From positions 4,610,676-4,674,675 of the forward strand of contig NZ_CP147012.1 in assembly GCF_037126285.1 (NCBI RefSeq): a stretch of DNA of 64,000 nt. The letters are read 5' to 3'. Position numbers and translations under genes: made by a program. Source of the DNA: Bernardetia sp. MNP-M8 (GTDB taxonomy: Bacteria > Bacteroidota > Bacteroidia > Cytophagales > Bernardetiaceae). Each line of letters starts with the position of its first letter. The first letter of the stretch is position 1. Below the pieces are notes generated by a model, which did not search any database, was not told where the DNA came from, and saw nothing but the letters and a program-made list of their open reading frames with translations. Of this stretch, positions 1 through 8,693 are shown in pieces.

Positions 1-1358
1 GCCAAACCTAAATCAAAACCTTTCTGCGTAAGACGAACATCAGCATTATCTTGACGAAGCAAAATACGATATTCGGCTCTTGAAGTAAACATTCTGTACG
101 GCTCATCTGTGCCTTTATGAATCAAATCATCAATCAAAACACCAATATAGGCATCAGAACGAGAAAGCGTAAAGGCTTCTTTTTCATGTGCTTTTTGGTG
201 GGCGTTTATTCCTGCCATAAGTCCTTGACAAGCAGCTTCTTCATAGCCAGTAGTTCCATTTATCTGACCTGCAAAATACAGGTTTTCAATGCGTTTTGTT
301 TCTAATGTTTCCTTTAATTGTGTGGGTTGGAAAAAGTCATACTCAATCGCATATCCGGGACGGAACATTTTTGCTTTCTCAAAACCTACAATTTGATTCA
401 ATGCTTTTTGCTGAACTTCATACGGAAGCGAAGTCGAAAAACCATTTACATAGACTTCTACGGTGTCCCAACCTTCGGGTTCTACAAAAATTTGGTGTCT
501 ATCACGCTCCGAAAAACGAACAATTTTATCTTCAATAGAAGGACAATATCTTGGACCCAGTCCTTTTATACGTCCTGCAAACATAGGCGATTTCTCAAAA
601 CCAGTTTGCAAAATCTCATGAACTTTTGGATTTGTATAAGTGATATAACAACTTCTTTGATTTACTAAAGAGGTCGTTTCATCAGAATATGAAAATTTTG
701 AAGGATTTTCATCTCCTTTTTGTTCTTCAATGGCTTCATAATTAATGGTTCTTCCATCTACTCGTGGTGGCGTTCCTGTTTTCATTCTGCCAGCCTCAAA
801 ACCTAATTCTACTAATTGTCCTGTAATTCCTGTGGCTGCTCGCTCGCCTGCACGTCCTCCTCCAAATTGTTTTTCGCCAATATGAATAAGTCCGTTTAGG
901 AAAGTTCCGTTGGTGAGGATTACTGTTTTTCCTTCAAACTCAATTCCTAATTGCGTTCTGACTCCACACACACGTCCATCACGCACCACCAAACCTTCGA
1001 CCATTTCTTGCCAAAGGTCAATATTTTTATTGTTTTCTAAAGCTGTTCGCCATTCTTCGGCAAAGCGCATTCTATCGCTCTGACAACGTGGACTCCACAT
1101 TGCAGCACCTTTCGAACGGTTGAGCATTCGGAATTGTATCATTGTTTTGTCTGTAATAATTCCAGACATCCCACCTAACGCATCTATTTCTCTTACTATT
1201 TGTCCCTTTGCAACACCACCCATAGCAGGATTACAACTCATTTGAGCTATTGTGTGCATATTCATTGTTACCAACAAAACTTTTGAGCCTAATGTGGCTG
1301 CTGTGTGGGCTGCTTCACAACCTGCGTGTCCTGCGCCCACTATTATTACATCATACAT
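1..1358 (-). CDS. mnmG: MnmG (GidA), tRNA uridine 5-carboxymethylaminomethyl synthesis enzyme, C-terminus outside the window
   Basis: FAD-dependent subunit that, with MnmE, adds the carboxymethylaminomethyl group to U34 of certain tRNAs in the cytoplasm. The first 452 codons are visible, reading leftward from ATG at 1358 and running off the left edge. The N-terminus MYDVIIVGAGHAGCEAA is the Rossmann GxGxxG FAD motif. The family motif SCNPAMGGVAKGQIVREID follows at about residue 45, then GGGRAGERAA, KTGTPPRVDG, and near the left edge the GQINGTTGYEEAACQG block. All are hallmark MnmG segments, so identity is secure. A short array of ACTGATAACT-like repeats lies just upstream of the start (1361-1397). 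No downstream partner can be seen. Confidence 0.96.
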   Translation of the reverse strand, partial: MYDVIIVGAGHAGCEAAHTAATLGSKVLLVTMNMHTIAQMSCNPAMGGVAKGQIVREIDALGGMSGIITDKTMIQFRMLNRSKGAAMWSPRCQSDRMRFAEEWRTALENNKNIDLWQEMVEGLVVRDGRVCGVRTQLGIEFEGKTVILTNGTFLNGLIHIGEKQFGGGRAGERAATGITGQLVELGFEAGRMKTGTPPRVDGRTINYEAIEEQKGDENPSKFSYSDETTSLVNQRSCYITYTNPKVHEILQTGFEKSPMFAGRIKGLGPRYCPSIEDKIVRFSERDRHQIFVEPEGWDTVEVYVNGFSTSLPYEVQQKALNQIVGFEKAKMFRPGYAIEYDFFQPTQLKETLETKRIENLYFAGQINGTTGYEEAACQGLMAGINAHQKAHEKEAFTLSRSDAYIGVLIDDLIHKGTDEPYRMFTSRAEYRILLRQDNADVRLTQKGFDLGL

Positions 1359-1360
1359 AA

Positions 1361-1397
1361 ACAGTTACCAGTTATCAGTGAACAGTTATCAGTTAAT
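1361..1397. repeat. ACTGATAACT-type short repeat, copy 1
   Basis: Two to three imperfect units of CAGTTATCAGT read on the plus strand, directly upstream of the mnmG start. Related copies occur at 27046-27079, 39253-39291 and 46351-46385. Function unknown. Confidence 0.6.
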
Positions 1398-1540
1398 TTC
1401 TTAGTTTCTTCTGCGAAGAAATAGGATTTCTGTTTCTGTGTTTTTAAATTCTTTTTATTTTAGAATAATTCTACAAAATTACACTATTCTAGCGTTTTTT
1501 ACTAATTTTTAGTTCCTTGATTTTTAGTGTTTTATGTTCA

Positions 1541-1620
1541 ACCGTCGTTGAGGCGTTGCCGTCAAACGAGGTTTTAAACTGTTATAATCCTCAACGACGG
1601 CAACGCCTCGTTGACGGTTT
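1541..1620. repeat. REP pair (BIME-like), downstream flank of the RAYT gene
   Basis: Two inverted REP units back to back. Each unit folds as CGTTGA-GGC-(3 nt)-GCC-G-TCAACG and the outer ends read ACCGTC...GACGGT. It starts 7 bp after the stop codon of the RAYT gene (1627-2244, minus strand). The same unit recurs at 2251-2280, 2372-2448, 2512-2588 and 8694-8727. Confidence 0.85.
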
Positions 1621-1626
1621 CAAACA

Positions 1627-2244
1627 TCAATCAAACTCAATTATCAAATCCTTTATTTTATCATAATCTTGTTGTTGGATATGAAATTTTTGAAGCTCAT
1701 TTCTACCTCCAAACCATTCTAAAACATACTCTCTATCTAATTTTGTATTTTTTTCTGATAGATGACTGTGATAAGAAGAATGAGGATAATCTGTAAAGTC
1801 GTTTGTAAAACCGTGTTTTACTGGGTTTTTATGAATATAATCTATCAACGTAGTCAAGTAAGAATCAGAAGTTACTTTTTTGCGTTCGAAGGCTTCTTCA
1901 AAAAGTGAGCCTGTACGTTTATACTTCTTATTGATGGCATTAGCATACGTATTGAAAAAATGTCCCAACTGTCGGCTAGGATTCAGCGTAATATGCGTTC
2001 CTTTAGGCGAAGGTTTTTCTCTAAGTTGTGTACGCTGTTCTTCGGACTTGATACGTACCAAAAGATGAAAATGATTTCCTAATAAACAGTAAGCAAAAGT
2101 ATCCATTACAGGAGAAACATATTTAGCGTATTTTTCTAAGAAGAAAGTATAATTCTGTTGTTCATAGAACAAATTACAACCATCAATACCACGATTGTAG
2201 ATGTGGTATATTTCGCCAGACTCTAAAGGTATTTTGTATGCCAT
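1627..2244 (-). CDS. REP-associated tyrosine transposase (RAYT, Y1/HUH family)
   Basis: Single-strand-specific HUH nuclease of the TnpA_REP family; known members bind and cleave REP hairpins at a specific short sequence. The HUH motif is GNHFHLLVRI (about residues 58-67). The single catalytic Tyr candidate lies in YLTTLIDYIHKNPVKHGF near residue 135, a block typical of the family. I prefer the ATG at 2244 (MAYKIPLES) over the ATG at 2259, because the latter lies inside a REP unit; the REP sequence GAGG then sits about 9 bases upstream as the ribosome binding site. REP units flank the gene on both sides (1541-1620 and 2251-2588), the usual RAYT arrangement. The length of about 205 residues is normal. 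It appears intact and single-copy in the window. Confidence 0.9.
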   Translation of the reverse strand: MAYKIPLESGEIYHIYNRGIDGCNLFYEQQNYTFFLEKYAKYVSPVMDTFAYCLLGNHFHLLVRIKSEEQRTQLREKPSPKGTHITLNPSRQLGHFFNTYANAINKKYKRTGSLFEEAFERKKVTSDSYLTTLIDYIHKNPVKHGFTNDFTDYPHSSYHSHLSEKNTKLDREYVLEWFGGRNELQKFHIQQQDYDKIKDLIIEFD

Positions 2245-2250
2245 AACTTT

Positions 2251-2588
2251 AATCCTCATTGACGGCGAAGCATCAACAACAGTTTATAATGAATGATAAA
2301 TTAGACTATCAAGATACAATAAAATCTAAAATAATCAACACAATACAATCGTAAAAACATAATTCAACACAACCGTCAAACGAGGCTTTGCCGTCGTTGA
2401 GGATTATAATTTAAAACCTCGTTTGACGGCGAAGCCTCAACGACGGTTTATAATGAATGATAAATTAGATTATCAAGATACAATAAAATCTAAAATACCC
2501 AAACCAACACAACCGTCGAACGAGGCGTTGCCGTCGTTGAGGATTATAACTTAAAACCTCATTTGACGGCGAAGCCTCAACGACGGTT
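2251..2588. repeat. REP cluster upstream of the RAYT gene
   Basis: Contains a degenerate REP half (2251-2280) and two complete inverted REP pairs (2372-2448 and 2512-2588). The spacer starting GTTTATAATGAATGATAAA (2282 and again 2446) is also duplicated, so larger repeat units of about 140-164 bp were copied in tandem. The REP loops vary (GTT, TTT, GAA) while the GGC/GCC and CGTTGA/TCAACG stems are kept. Confidence 0.85.
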
Positions 2589-2674
2589 GAATTAAAAAAC
2601 ACCAAAAACCATTTTGTTTTTATAAAAATAGTTGCGTTCTTATTAAGCTAATAAAAAATCTAAAAATACAGTTA

Positions 2675-2896
2675 ATGGATAATAAAGAAGTAAATAAACC
2701 AGAACAGATTTTGTGGCTTGAGAAAGAACTTGGGTTAGAAATGTTTGAGGTAAAATCAAAGGAATTATTTTTTCATTCAGACTTACATCGTTATAATGTT
2801 TATCTAACAGACTCTAATAGAGAAATAATAGGTTTAAGAATAAGAGACTGTCATGTACGAGAAAACAGTTGTATTGCTAAATTAGACAAGTTGTTA
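2675..2896 (+). pseudogene. LRR-Roc-COR-TIR gene, N-terminal fragment (interrupted by IS630-family element)
   Basis: First 74 codons of a broken gene. The fragment (MDNKEVNKPEQ...CIAKLDKLL) contains a leucine-rich-repeat lead-in. The reading frame runs into the IS630-family element at 2897. If the element plus one TA duplicate is removed (bases 2897-3999), the frame joins perfectly to 4000 and continues as LDKLL-YLIITKLEGENL, so the gene was whole before insertion. The apparent 90-residue ORF to 2947 is this fragment plus IS-end translation. It follows a REP cluster and lies about 85 bp downstream of it. The fragment alone is unlikely to be functional. Confidence 0.85.
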
Positions 2897-3997
2897 TACT
2901 CAATAGAAATTGGTTTTCGAAAATTGGACGTGAAAATTAGGTGCTAAAAGTGTTTCTAGCTCATCTTTATAATCAACGATATATTCAAAAAATGCAAGGA
3001 CGTTAGTCCTAAATTTTTCAAATGTATTGTAGTATTCATAATCAATTATTTTCTTTCTCATCAACTTCCAAAGTCTTTCAATTAAGTTTAAATTAGGCGA
3101 GTAGGCAGGCAAGTAAATGAGTTCTATTTTAGAGCCATATACCCAGTCTTGCACCAAATAAGATTTGAAATAGGAGGCTTGGTCTAAGACCATATACACC
3201 TTGCTTTTATCTAAATAGGCTGCTTCTACTTTATCTAAAAATTCTCTTACACTCTCTGAATCAACTGTTTCTGATTCACTAATGAGTATATCGCTTGGAT
3301 TTTGAATGTTTACTGTACCTGTCAAATTTATGCGCTTTCTACCACTACTACTTTTAATTTCTCTTTCCTCTCCTGTTGGAATCCAAGCATAATTACTTCG
3401 GGTATTCCATTGAGGATGAACAGCATCTGCGTAGAGTAGAACAGCATTTTCTGAATCTAAACGCTCTATCAAAGCCTCTATATCTTCTATAAAGTGAGTT
3501 TGAAGTTCTTTATCAGCTTTAGCAGGAACTGTTTTTGTCTTTTTATAAGAAAAACCTAGACGTTTCATCAAACTAGGAAGACTTTTAATAGCGTAATCAA
3601 TACCTAAATTTTCTTTTATCCAATAAGCAATAGACTGGCAGTTTTTATGCAAGTGAGAACGAAGTTCTTTATCTAAAGCTGCCAAATCAAAACTATCCAA
3701 CTTACCCCAAAAACCTAAATAATTAGAAGAAATAAAACCAGAAAGACCACAGGAATTATAACTTTTTACATAATTATAAAAACTACTTAAATCAACACCT
3801 AAAAGCTCTGACAACTCTTTTGCTGACTTACCTTGGTCAAGACCTAAAAGAACAGTACAACGAATATAGTCCTTCTTTCCTGAAGAACTTTTACGATAAT
3901 CTTTTAAAATATCTCGTTCAGAAATACTAAGTTGAAAATTCATAAGCTAAAAATAATCAAAATTTAGATATTTTTGAAATCTAATTACGGATGAGTA
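2897..3997 (-). mobile_element. IS630-family insertion sequence, 1101 bp, TA target duplication
   Basis: The ends are TACTCA...TGAGTA with imperfect inverted repeats of about 26 bp (TACTCAATAGAAATTGGTTT against TACTCATCCGTAATTAGATT). The element is flanked by TA at 2895-2896 and 3998-3999. The boundaries are fixed by the host gene: removing the element plus one TA restores the reading frame across the junction. One transposase gene fills it. IS630/Tc1 elements insert at TA, which agrees. Confidence 0.88.
2900..3943 (-). CDS. IS630-family transposase
   Basis: 347-residue single-ORF DDE transposase. The N-terminus (about 1-60) is a helix-turn-helix of the helix-turn-helix-23/homeodomain-like type (GKSAKELSELLGVDLSSFYNYVKSY). 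The catalytic core has D in YADAVHPQW (about residue 170), D in YMVLDQASY (about 252), and E in YSPNLNLIERLWKLMRKK (about 290), the classic IS630 NLIERLW block. It looks intact, so the element may still be active. A short inverted repeat (TTAGAT/ATCTAA, 3963-3984) lies between the right end and the start codon. Confidence 0.93.
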   Translation of the reverse strand: MNFQLSISERDILKDYRKSSSGKKDYIRCTVLLGLDQGKSAKELSELLGVDLSSFYNYVKSYNSCGLSGFISSNYLGFWGKLDSFDLAALDKELRSHLHKNCQSIAYWIKENLGIDYAIKSLPSLMKRLGFSYKKTKTVPAKADKELQTHFIEDIEALIERLDSENAVLLYADAVHPQWNTRSNYAWIPTGEEREIKSSSGRKRINLTGTVNIQNPSDILISESETVDSESVREFLDKVEAAYLDKSKVYMVLDQASYFKSYLVQDWVYGSKIELIYLPAYSPNLNLIERLWKLMRKKIIDYEYYNTFEKFRTNVLAFFEYIVDYKDELETLLAPNFHVQFSKTNFY

Positions 3998-3999
3998 TA

Positions 4000-5862
4000 T
4001 ATCTAATAATTACGAAATTAGAAGGTGAAAATTTAAAATTTATAGATAGATTTTTACACTTAAAAATACTTAAAGTCAACTTTAGTCCAATAGCTGATTT
4101 TACTCCCATTAGTGAAATATATAGTTTAATAAGTCTAGAATTAGTAGAGAATAAAATTTCAGATATATGTTTTCTAGCAAAACTTAAGCAATTAACATAT
4201 TTAGATGTTAGTCAAAACCAGATTACTAATATTGATCCTTTATCTAACCTATTATTACTTGAACAATTACATTTAGGTGAAAATAAAGTATCAAGTATTA
4301 TAGGACTTAGCTCTCTGAAAAAATTAAAAAAATTGACTCTTCATGCTAATCCAATATCTAACATAGAAGGTTTAGCAGAGTTGCATTTATTAGAACATTT
4401 ATCAATAGAAATATCATCGAAAGTAGATATGAAAGTTTTTGAGAGATTAATTAATATCAAGCAATTAGATATAGTTACAAATGTTGTACTTGTTATGAAA
4501 CCGTTAGAAAATCTAAAATCTATATCTTGGTTATCTATCTATCCAGCAGAAAACACTGATTTATCGTTTATAAGTAGATTAAGAAGTTTGAAGAGAATAG
4601 ATATGCAGATGGGATTGACGACAGAAATATCTTTCCTGAAAAATTTAGAAGAATTACAGAAGTTAGATTTACAAGGAAATGACATTGTTGATATATCAGT
4701 TATTAGTAATCTTAGAAATCTAAGAGAATTAAACGTAATGGAAAATAGAATTAATGAGATATATCCTATAGTTAACTTACCAAAAATTACTAGTATCAGC
4801 ATATCGCACAACAAAATAGTAGATATAAAAGACTTTAAAAAATTAAATAATTTAGAATACTTATACCTTGCACATAATAGTATAAAGAGCAAAAGTCAAG
4901 TAAAGTCTTTAATCCTCTTAGATAAGCTACAGAATCTAACTTTATACGGAAATCCTATTGATTATCTACCAAAAGAACTTTTAGGAGATAGTTACGTATA
5001 TAACTGCCTCCAAGACCTAAGAAATTACTACCAAAACCAAGATTTCGTACCCAACAAAGAAATAAAAGTAGTGCTATTAGGTAACGGAATGGTAGGAAAA
5101 AGTACGCTTTTGAATCGTTTTTTATCTCCTAATGGTAAGTGGGAAGATATACAAATAGACATTAGCGACCGTACAGAGGGAATTGTGATAAAAGAAAATA
5201 CTCCTTTTGAATTAGAAGACGACAAAGAAGTAAAACTAAATATTTGGGATTTTGGAGGACAAGAAGTCTATCACGGAACGCATCGTCTTTTTCTGAATAA
5301 AGATGCTGTTTATATTATCGTTTGGGCATTGGAAACCGACGAACAAGAACACGAAATCCGTCAAGATTTGAATTATTGGTTAGATTATGCACAAGATTTG
5401 GCTATTGATAGTCCTGTGATTTTGGTGCATAGTCAGTGCGATAAAGAAAGTGAGAAAAATAGAAAGGAAATAAATAAGCAAATAGATATTAGCGAAGAAC
5501 CAAAATATGCAAGAAATATCATAGAAAATGATTTATCGTTTTCTGCCAAAACAGGAAAAGGACTAGATAAGCTAAACGAAGCCATCAAAAAAGCTATCAA
5601 AGACACCAAATTTTCACTTTCAGGTAGAGTAAATACAAAAATTCCTGAAAAATGGTCGTTTTTGCGTGATGATTTGAGGAAATTAAGAGAAAATGAAAAC
5701 GATAAGAAAAATGAAATTTCGTATCAAGAATACATAGACAGATGTAAAAAAAGAGAAATAGAACAATCAGAAGCTGAAACGGTACTTTTGTTTTTACATC
5801 GAACAGGCTTTTTGTATTACGACGAAAAATTATCAAAAAATATTATTCTCAATCAAACGTGA
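4000..5862 (+). pseudogene. LRR-Roc-COR-TIR gene, LRR and Roc GTPase segment (ends at in-frame TGA)
   Basis: Central part of the broken Roco-type gene. About 340 residues of leucine-rich repeats of the 22-residue internalin-like type (LTYLDVSQNQITNIDPLSNL, LEQLHLGENKVSSI, LRELNVMENRINEI, LEYLYLAHNSI) precede a Ras-of-complex GTPase domain. Roc motifs: P-loop GNGMVGKST (near 5086-5112), DFGGQE switch II followed by VYHGTHRLF (near 5250), and a G4-like HSQCDKE. The start of COR follows: FLHRTGFLYYDEKLSKNIILNQ, then a TGA stop at 5860-5862. Homologous COR domains have Trp at this position, and the frame continues beyond the TGA without a shift. The ATG at 3991 lies in the IS end. It might still give a truncated LRR-Roc protein if transcribed. 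Confidence 0.88.
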
Positions 5863-7242
5863 GCAATAGAAGCCATTTATGAAGCCTTAAAACCGAGTGG
5901 TTTGGTAAAAGATAAAAATGGAAAAATAAGTTCTGAAAGATTAATAAAACTTTGGCAAGAAAAGGGATATTCAGAAAATGAAGCAAAAACCTTTATTGAT
6001 TTTATGGTAAGTTCTGAAATTTGTTTTTGTAAAGAACAGCAAAATTATAGAGAGTTAGAAAATCCTACTTTTATTGTTCCTCATTATTTGCCAAAGCCAG
6101 AAAATGTTCATATTAGATGGCGATATGAGGATAGTTTTTATATGATTTACAAACCTGCTTTTTTCCATAAAGGAATTGCAGAGCGTTTTTTAAGTCGTTT
6201 AGGACGTTTGAGTAATGAAACTGATTTATGGAGAGATGGAATACGTATTTTTAGTGAAACATTTAACGGTGATGCCTTAATTACTTTTGATAGAGAAAAG
6301 AAAGAAGTAAATATTTCTACTGAAAACTATGAGCTTTTGGAAGCGATACTAAAAGAACTCAATAAAATTTTAGATGAAGGTTCGCAAACTAAGCCTTCTG
6401 AAAAAGTTACGTTTTTTTATTCGTTTGATGGAAAGGAGTTTGTGGAAAAGAAAAAACTGATGACACAGATTGAAGATGATAATCAATTTGTAAGAACAGT
6501 AAACAACAAAAAAGTAGAAGTAAAAGACTTTGCAGAAAAATATAGATTAAAAGAAACTCAAAAAACTATTTCTGAAAAATCTCATTTTGAAGAGGAAGGA
6601 AAACAAGCTAAAAATCCACTTATTGAGGAAGCTAATAATAAGAAAAACCCTATTACTATGAAAGAAGACAAACCATTGAAAATTTTTATTTCGTATTGTA
6701 GTTATGACCGTAAACTACGTCAAATTATGGAAAATCGTTTGAAAGTTTATTTGCAAGGAGCAAAAAATAAATACGAAACTATTTGGTCTGATGTAGAATT
6801 AAAAGTAGGAGATGATTGGAATAAAGAAATTCAAGATGCATTGAATGAATCTACTGTTGGTATTTTACTAGTAAGTCCAGATTTTTTGGCTTCCGAATAT
6901 TGTACAGGGGAAGAACTAACAATAATGTTAGACAAACAGAAGAATGAGAATTATTTGATTGTTCCTATTTTGTTGAGAGATTGTAGTTTTGGAAATAATG
7001 ACACATTAAAGAAAATGCAACTTTTCAAGACGTACAAAAATGAATATGATGTTGAAGATTTGAATGAAATTAATGATTTAATGCCGTTTGAAGATTTAGC
7101 TGATATTCCAAAACCTCAAGCTAGATTATTGAATAAATATTTTAAAAAATTAGCAAAAGAGATTGATGATGCTGTGGATAACTTAGAGTTAGGCTGTTCA
7201 ATCAAGGTCAAAAAGTTCCCTAATTTTTTGACCTTGATTTAA
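5863..7242 (+). pseudogene. LRR-Roc-COR-TIR gene, COR and C-terminal TIR segment
   Basis: Same reading frame as the preceding segment, beyond the TGA. COR domain: AIEAIYEALKPSGLV, then the second COR half with RWRYEDSFYMIYKPAFFHKGIAERFLSRL. A Glu/Lys-rich linker of about 70 residues follows. Then comes a TIR domain from about 6676 (KIFISYCSYDRKLRQIMENRL) with WSDVELKVGDDWNKEIQDALNES and LLVSPDFLASEYCTGEELTIML; the Glu in the last block matches the catalytic Glu position of TIR NADases. The original protein ended ...DDAVDNLE and TAA. The transposon at 7190-8683 split that stop codon (T at 7189, AA at 8693-8694), so the frame now runs into the element and gains 17 foreign residues. ATG/GTG codons near 5902 could allow separate translation, but no clear ribosome site is visible. 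Confidence 0.87.
7201..7240. terminator. Bidirectional hairpin terminator at the IS left end
   Basis: ATCAAGGTCAAAAA pairs with TTTTTTGACCTTGAT (14 bp, loop about 9), with A/T runs suited to termination in both directions. It lies between the IS end and the transposase stop codon at 7239, overlapping it. Confidence 0.75.
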
Positions 7243-8612
7243 GCAACATTTTTCATTATTTTTTTCAACTTTAACTCTTTGCATTTTATGTTTTCTAACG
7301 CATTTTGAGTTTCTTCTATTGAAAAAGCTCTTCCAAAAGTAGCTATTGTAAAAATAAATTCAGTTAAACCACTTCTGCTGTTGGGATTTATTTTAGTTTT
7401 AAATTTTCCAAAATAACTCTCAATAATATCAGAACTACAAAGAATAAATTCCTCCTTCAAACTCTTACTTTTGTTTTCTAAATTATTCAAATATAATTTA
7501 GCGTTCTCCATAAAAACTTTTGCTTTTGGGTTTAATTTGTCTCCTGCTTGAGACTCAATAAGTAGCAATTTATTAAGAATATTTTTCTTTTGTAAAACTC
7601 CAAATCCTGTAGTTTTAAGCTCTTGACAAACCATTTTAAATACTTTTTCTACCTGTATTAGTCCTTTTATAAACTCCTCTTTTTCTTTCAAAAAAAGAAC
7701 TTGTTCTTGAACACATGAGGGTAAATTGTCCCAATTTTGTACTATTTTTTTTGCCCAATTAACACAAGGAAAGATATTTGCAAAACGCATTTTTACCCTC
7801 ATAGAAGGAGGCATATACTGACTATTATCTTTACTTAAATTCCATTTTTGTCGTAATTGACCGACAAGGTTACTAAATAATTTGAAATCAGCATCTTGAT
7901 GATAAAGTCGCTTTAAATGATTAGCTAAAATATGAGTACAATCCTCTATATGGGTATAATTCAATGATTTATAAGCCTTTTTTAAGTTAGTACCTTCATC
8001 ACTAACAATATATTTTATTTTTGTTTCAGAGGCTATTTTACTTAATTCTTTCGCTATTTGTTCGCCTCTCCATTCGTTACCAATTTCTACTGCCAAAACT
8101 TCCATATCACTATGAGATAAACTTCGGTTTTTAGGAATAGCATCTACTGAAACACCTAGTAGCAAAAGTATTTTTTCACTACCAAAACTAATACTTTCAT
8201 CCACATAGACCACATACTCGCTACTTTGGTTTTCTGTGTGTTCAAGACGATAAGCTCCACATTTGCATAACCAATTACGGATACTGCTATGACTTGGTAA
8301 TTTGCCTTGTAAACCAAAACAAAGATGTAAGCAAACTAACGTATGACGACAACTGCGTAAACTCATACCACCATATTTATATAGTTCTAGTACAAAATTG
8401 ACTACCTGTAAGCTATACTGGTGTCTTTTTGCTTTTTTAGTAGACAAGTTTAATTTGCCTTGTAATTTTTCTGCTTGATATTTTTTTTTCCAAGAATCTC
8501 GGCTATCTAAGAGTTCTTTAATACGACTTTTTAAATAGTCGTTTTCTTTTCTGCGTGCCATAGCTTTGGATTTCCAGTTTTTTATCCTATATTCATACTG
8601 TCGTTTAGACAT
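7239..8612 (-). CDS. DDE transposase, family not assigned
   Basis: 457-residue transposase. A charged coiled-coil N-terminus (about 1-60, KSRIKELLDSRDSWKKKYQ) is followed by a helix-turn-helix region (GGMSLRSCRHTLVCLHLCFG...PSHSSIRNWLCKCG). The candidate DDE triad is D in YVVYVDES (about residue 142), D in KYIVSDEGTNLKKAY (about 212) and E in IIESYFGKFKTK (about 405), with a long insertion between the second D and the E. Role follows from the setting: the gene fills an element with inverted ends and a 9-bp duplication. It appears intact. It has some resemblance to unassigned (ISNCY-like) transposases, but I would not fix the family without a search. Confidence 0.82.
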   Translation of the reverse strand: MSKRQYEYRIKNWKSKAMARRKENDYLKSRIKELLDSRDSWKKKYQAEKLQGKLNLSTKKAKRHQYSLQVVNFVLELYKYGGMSLRSCRHTLVCLHLCFGLQGKLPSHSSIRNWLCKCGAYRLEHTENQSSEYVVYVDESISFGSEKILLLLGVSVDAIPKNRSLSHSDMEVLAVEIGNEWRGEQIAKELSKIASETKIKYIVSDEGTNLKKAYKSLNYTHIEDCTHILANHLKRLYHQDADFKLFSNLVGQLRQKWNLSKDNSQYMPPSMRVKMRFANIFPCVNWAKKIVQNWDNLPSCVQEQVLFLKEKEEFIKGLIQVEKVFKMVCQELKTTGFGVLQKKNILNKLLLIESQAGDKLNPKAKVFMENAKLYLNNLENKSKSLKEEFILCSSDIIESYFGKFKTKINPNSRSGLTEFIFTIATFGRAFSIEETQNALENIKCKELKLKKIMKNVA

Positions 8613-8659
8613 ATTCCTCGGTATTTTTTGTTGTGTAGTAACTCAAAAATACGAGGAAT
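8613..8659. promoter_or_regulatory. Hairpin immediately upstream of the transposase start
   Basis: ATTCCTCGGTATTTTTTG pairs with CAAAAATACGAGGAAT with one or two mismatches, ending one base before the transposase ATG (8610-8612). In transcripts entering from outside the element it would bury the ribosome binding region. On the plus strand the stem is followed by a T-run, so it may also terminate inward transcription. Role inferred from position. Confidence 0.6.
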
Positions 8660-8693
8660 TTTTTTTATAGTTTGTACAGCCTAACTTAGAGTA

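Larger units (their letters stand above)
7190..8683 (-). mobile_element. DDE insertion sequence, 1494 bp, 9-bp target duplication
   Basis: Ends TAGGCTGT...ACAGCCTA, the similarity continuing imperfectly to about 16 bp (TAGGCTGTTCAATCAA against TAGGCTGTACAAACTA). It is flanked by the 9-bp direct repeat ACTTAGAGT (7181-7189 and 8684-8692). Removing the element and one repeat restores the TAA stop of the LRR-Roc-COR-TIR gene. Hairpins lie just inside both ends (7201-7240 and 8613-8659). The family is not one I can name with confidence. Confidence 0.87.

Noticed and set aside
318-668. Plus-strand open frames across 117-668
   Set aside because: They lie antisense to mnmG, whose protein motifs are certain; composition is that of a shadow frame.
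2251-2588. CRISPR array
   Set aside because: The repeats are palindromic REP pairs with non-unique, duplicated spacers and irregular periods, next to a RAYT gene; no cas genes.
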